Positions 32,198 to 34,203 of a stretch of 34,203 bases of DNA are shown here, in pieces. Both the position numbers and the translations under genes were made by a program. Location: positions 1 to 34,203 of the forward strand of contig PABJ01000015.1 in assembly GCA_002699105.1 (NCBI GenBank). The letters run 5' to 3'. Every line of letters begins with the position of its first letter. The stretch's first letter is position 1. The notes under the pieces are model-generated. The model worked only from the letters and a program-made list of their open reading frames with translations, was not told where the DNA came from and did no database searches. This stretch comes from Ectothiorhodospiraceae bacterium (GTDB lineage Bacteria > Bacteroidota > Ignavibacteria > SZUA-365 > GCA-2699105).

Positions 32198-32291
32198 CGC
32201 CTCTATTTGATTGAGATTCCTGCTGTCGCAGGAATAACGGTTATTTGCAGTGTTGTTGCCCGTTGAAAGCTGTGCCCACCCCGATCCAGCG
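32198..32291 (+). repeat. Dispersed repeat family C, copy 3
   Basis: Starts CGCCTCTATTTGATTGAGA and ends TTGAAAGCTGTGCCCACCCC then GATCCAGCG, matching both ends of copy 2. The middle is replaced by the hairpin ATTCCTGC, TGTC, GCAGGAAT followed by AACGG. Confidence 0.75.
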
Positions 32292-32480
32292 CGCTTCTTA
32301 TAGCTCTGGATCGACCCTCTCCTTCGGCAAGAATGTCCTGATCCCGTCGCGACCAAGTATGTGCGACGGGATCAGGGCTCAGGATAAAGCCAACAGGAGG
32401 GTATGCTGCGGCGTCCCGGGGGCGGACTATGCCCGTCTGAGATCCCCCTGACTCGTTGCGCCATTTCATGGCAACGAGTC
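32216..32480. repeat. Array of four strong hairpins
   Basis: In order: ATTCCTGC/GCAGGAAT (32216-32235, 4-nt loop); CGATCCAG/CTGGATCG (32282-32313, 16-nt loop); CTGATCCCGTCGC/GCGACGGGATCAG (32338-32375, 13 bp, 12-nt loop); GACTCGTTGC/GCAACGAGTC (32450-32480, 10 bp, 11-nt loop). All stems are perfect and none has a U-tract. No gene is visible here. Confidence 0.8.
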
Positions 32481-32743
32481 GACCCCTACGCCACGGCGCA
32501 TCTGCAACCTTCGTTTCAGCGCGTCTTCAACCGCCGTATATCGTGTTTTCTCTCCCCTGCTATTTTCCATTTACGTACGAAACTCATAAGTTAAAAGGTT
32601 ACCGGAATCTCCTTTACAGTACAAGTATGCGTTCTGCATGCGTGTATGCCTGCCAGCATCGGCATGCCGAACGGCGAACGGAATCTTGTCTGTATTGTCC
32701 GAATAGAAATCACTGATCTGCACCATCAAACAGGTACTCTGGA
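32481..32743. other. Upstream region of pckA
   Basis: About 260 nt. It begins with the family C core ACGCCACGGCGCAT (32488-32501). The rest, up to the ATG, is plain sequence in which I see no convincing promoter hexamers, hairpin or gene. Only a weak AGGT precedes the pckA start. Confidence 0.4.
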
Positions 32744-34203
32744 ATGCAAACGTTCGGAGAGGTTATTAGCTCGTACGGGGTGGAAAACCTCGGTCTAAAG
32801 AATTTAGGCACCGTCTACTGGAATCTCACAACACCGCGGCTCTATGAACAGTCCATCCGCAGGCGCGAAGGCGTCATCGCGAAGGACGGTCCCATTCTCT
32901 GCCGCACCGGCGATCATACGGGGCGTTCCCCCAACGACCGCTTCGTTGTACAGGAGCCGGAAACCCAGGGCGATATCGACTGGGGCAATGTGAACCGTCC
33001 GTACGATCCCGAACGGTTCGAGACGCTGTTCGCACGTGTGCGGGCATACTTGCAGCACAAGGATCTTTTCGTCTTCGACGGCTACGCGGGAGCCGATCCC
33101 AAGTACCGTATCAATGTCCGGGTCATCACTGAGGATGCGTGGCATAACATGTTCGCACGGAACATGTTCATCGAGGAAACCGATCACGATAAGCTGCGCA
33201 ACTTCGTGCCGGACTACACTGTGCTCAACGTCCCCAGTTTCCATGCCGATCCGAAGTACGATAAAACGAACAGCCAGACCTTCATCCTGCTGCACCTCGC
33301 CAAGAAGCTCGTCCTCATCGGCGGTACTGCATACGCGGGTGAGATCAAGAAGAGCATCTTCTCGGTCATGAATTACCTCATGCCGAAGAAGAATGTGTTC
33401 AGCATGCACTGCAGCGCGAACTACGGCAAGGACCGCGACGATACGGCGCTGTTCTTCGGACTGAGCGGCACGGGCAAGACCACGCTGAGCTCAGATCCCG
33501 ACCGCACGCTCATCGGCGACGACGAACACTGCTGGAGCGATAACGGCATCTTTAATATAGAGGGCGGCTGCTACGCCAAGGTCATCCGCCTCGATCCCGA
33601 AGGCGAGCCGGATATCTACGCGACAACGAAGCGCTTCGGCACGATCCTCGAGAACGTCGCGTACGACGAAGAGACACGCGCCCTGGATCTCGACGACGAT
33701 TCGCTGACGGAAAATACCCGCGCCAGCTACCCGATCTCCCATATCGGTAACGTCGATCTCGGCGGTATCGCAGGACATCCGAAGTCGATCATCTTCCTTA
33801 CTGCCGATGCATTCGGCGTGCTTCCTCCGATCAGCAAGCTCTCGAGGGAGCAAGCGATGTACCACTTTCTGAGCGGCTATACCGCTAAGGTTGCAGGCAC
33901 CGAGCGCGGTGTCACCGAGCCGCGGGCAACGTTCAGTACCTGCTTCGGCGCACCGTTCATGCCGCATCATCCCAGCGTTTACGCCAAACTCCTCGGCGAT
34001 AAGATCAACAAGCATAACGCGGACGTCTGGCTCATCAACACCGGCTGGACGGGCGGACCCTACGGCGTGGGCAAGCGCATGAGCTTGAAGCACACGCGCC
34101 GCATGGTCACCGCGGCACTCAGCGGCGAACTGAAGGATGTTGAGACATTCGCGCATCCGATCTTCGGCGTGCACATCCCAAAGAAGATTGAAGGCGTGCC
34201 CGA
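32744..34203 (+). CDS. pckA: ATP-dependent phosphoenolpyruvate carboxykinase, 3'-truncated by window
   Basis: Catalyses oxaloacetate + ATP to PEP + CO2 + ADP, the entry to gluconeogenesis, in the cytoplasm. 486 codons are visible with no stop, out of roughly 530 expected. Motifs: [15 protein letters not shown] (substrate-binding Arg), [20 protein letters not shown] (Mn-binding Lys region), MHCSANYG (metal His), [14 protein letters not shown] (P-loop), LIGDDEHCW (second metal-binding motif), [48 protein letters not shown] and [16 protein letters not shown]. These are diagnostic of the ATP form rather than the GTP form. The start begins [20 protein letters not shown], the natural family N-terminus. 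Preceded by a repeat-rich gap, so probably its own transcription unit. Confidence 0.96.
   Translation, partial: MQTFGEVISSYGVENLGLKNLGTVYWNLTTPRLYEQSIRRREGVIAKDGPILCRTGDHTGRSPNDRFVVQEPETQGDIDWGNVNRPYDPERFETLFARVRAYLQHKDLFVFDGYAGADPKYRINVRVITEDAWHNMFARNMFIEETDHDKLRNFVPDYTVLNVPSFHADPKYDKTNSQTFILLHLAKKLVLIGGTAYAGEIKKSIFSVMNYLMPKKNVFSMHCSANYGKDRDDTALFFGLSGTGKTTLSSDPDRTLIGDDEHCWSDNGIFNIEGGCYAKVIRLDPEGEPDIYATTKRFGTILENVAYDEETRALDLDDDSLTENTRASYPISHIGNVDLGGIAGHPKSIIFLTADAFGVLPPISKLSREQAMYHFLSGYTAKVAGTERGVTEPRATFSTCFGAPFMPHHPSVYAKLLGDKINKHNADVWLINTGWTGGPYGVGKRMSLKHTRRMVTAALSGELKDVETFAHPIFGVHIPKKIEGVP

Noticed and set aside
28920-32500. Repeated short sequences suggestive of a CRISPR array
   Set aside because: Repeat units are 65-145 nt, irregularly spaced, in mixed families, and no cas genes are nearby.
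1-34203. tRNA, rRNA or other known structured RNA genes
   Set aside because: No cloverleaf with the conserved T-arm or anticodon pattern and no rRNA-like stretches were seen in the gaps; short hairpins there are palindromic repeats or terminators.

Overview
The window (about 34.2 kb, gene-dense, coding sequence mostly high 50s % GC by eye) looks like chromosomal DNA from a bacterium of the Bacteroidota/Chlorobiota/Ignavibacteriota-Kapabacteria (FCB) assemblage. The evidence is three secreted proteins ending in type IX secretion (T9SS) type-A sorting domains, SBBP-propeller and Ig-like repeat architecture, several lipoproteins, and an FtnA-type ferritin. The exact lineage is my inference. No rRNA, tRNA, CRISPR array or phage module was found.

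Layout. (1) 1-4550: a tight shikimate-pathway operon of only three genes, an aroD-aroE fusion (5' end cut by the window), aroC, and an aroB-aroA fusion. Together they carry five of the six steps from DAHP to EPSP and then chorismate; shikimate kinase (aroK) is not in view. The two fusions mirror the two ends of the eukaryotic AROM protein. (2) 4551-7426: a repeat-bearing gap, then two translationally coupled envelope proteins that look accessory. (3) 7710-10112: a divergent pair, a secreted YVTN-type propeller and a membrane-anchored metallophosphoesterase. (4) 10492-19612: a surface-protein block, with a ~2,030-residue SBBP/Ig-like giant followed by two tandemly duplicated T9SS-exported proteins whose leaders and terminator hairpins are duplicated too. 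(5) 19684-28746: housekeeping and envelope genes (dUTPase, guanine deaminase, Lgt, TraB/GumN protein, gamma-glutamylcyclotransferase-like protein, ferritin, sugar-nucleotide epimerase, GT4 glycosyltransferase, MscS channel, NUDIX hydrolase, CsbD-like membrane protein). (6) 28747-32743: a repeat-dominated accessory stretch with palindromic repeats of at least three families, a small lipoprotein, an IS200-like/RAYT-type HUH transposase set between two copies of a ~145-bp palindromic repeat, and an envelope-type protein distantly resembling the one at 6812-7426. (7) 32744-end: ATP-dependent PEP carboxykinase, cut by the window end.

The most interesting features are the RAYT-like transposase with three local copies of a nested-hairpin, REPIN-like repeat (30327-32172), the split-AROM aro operon, the tandem T9SS duplication that carried regulatory sequence with it, and a GT4 gene whose conserved N-terminal motif lies upstream of any canonical start codon, with an in-frame TAG after the only upstream ATG.
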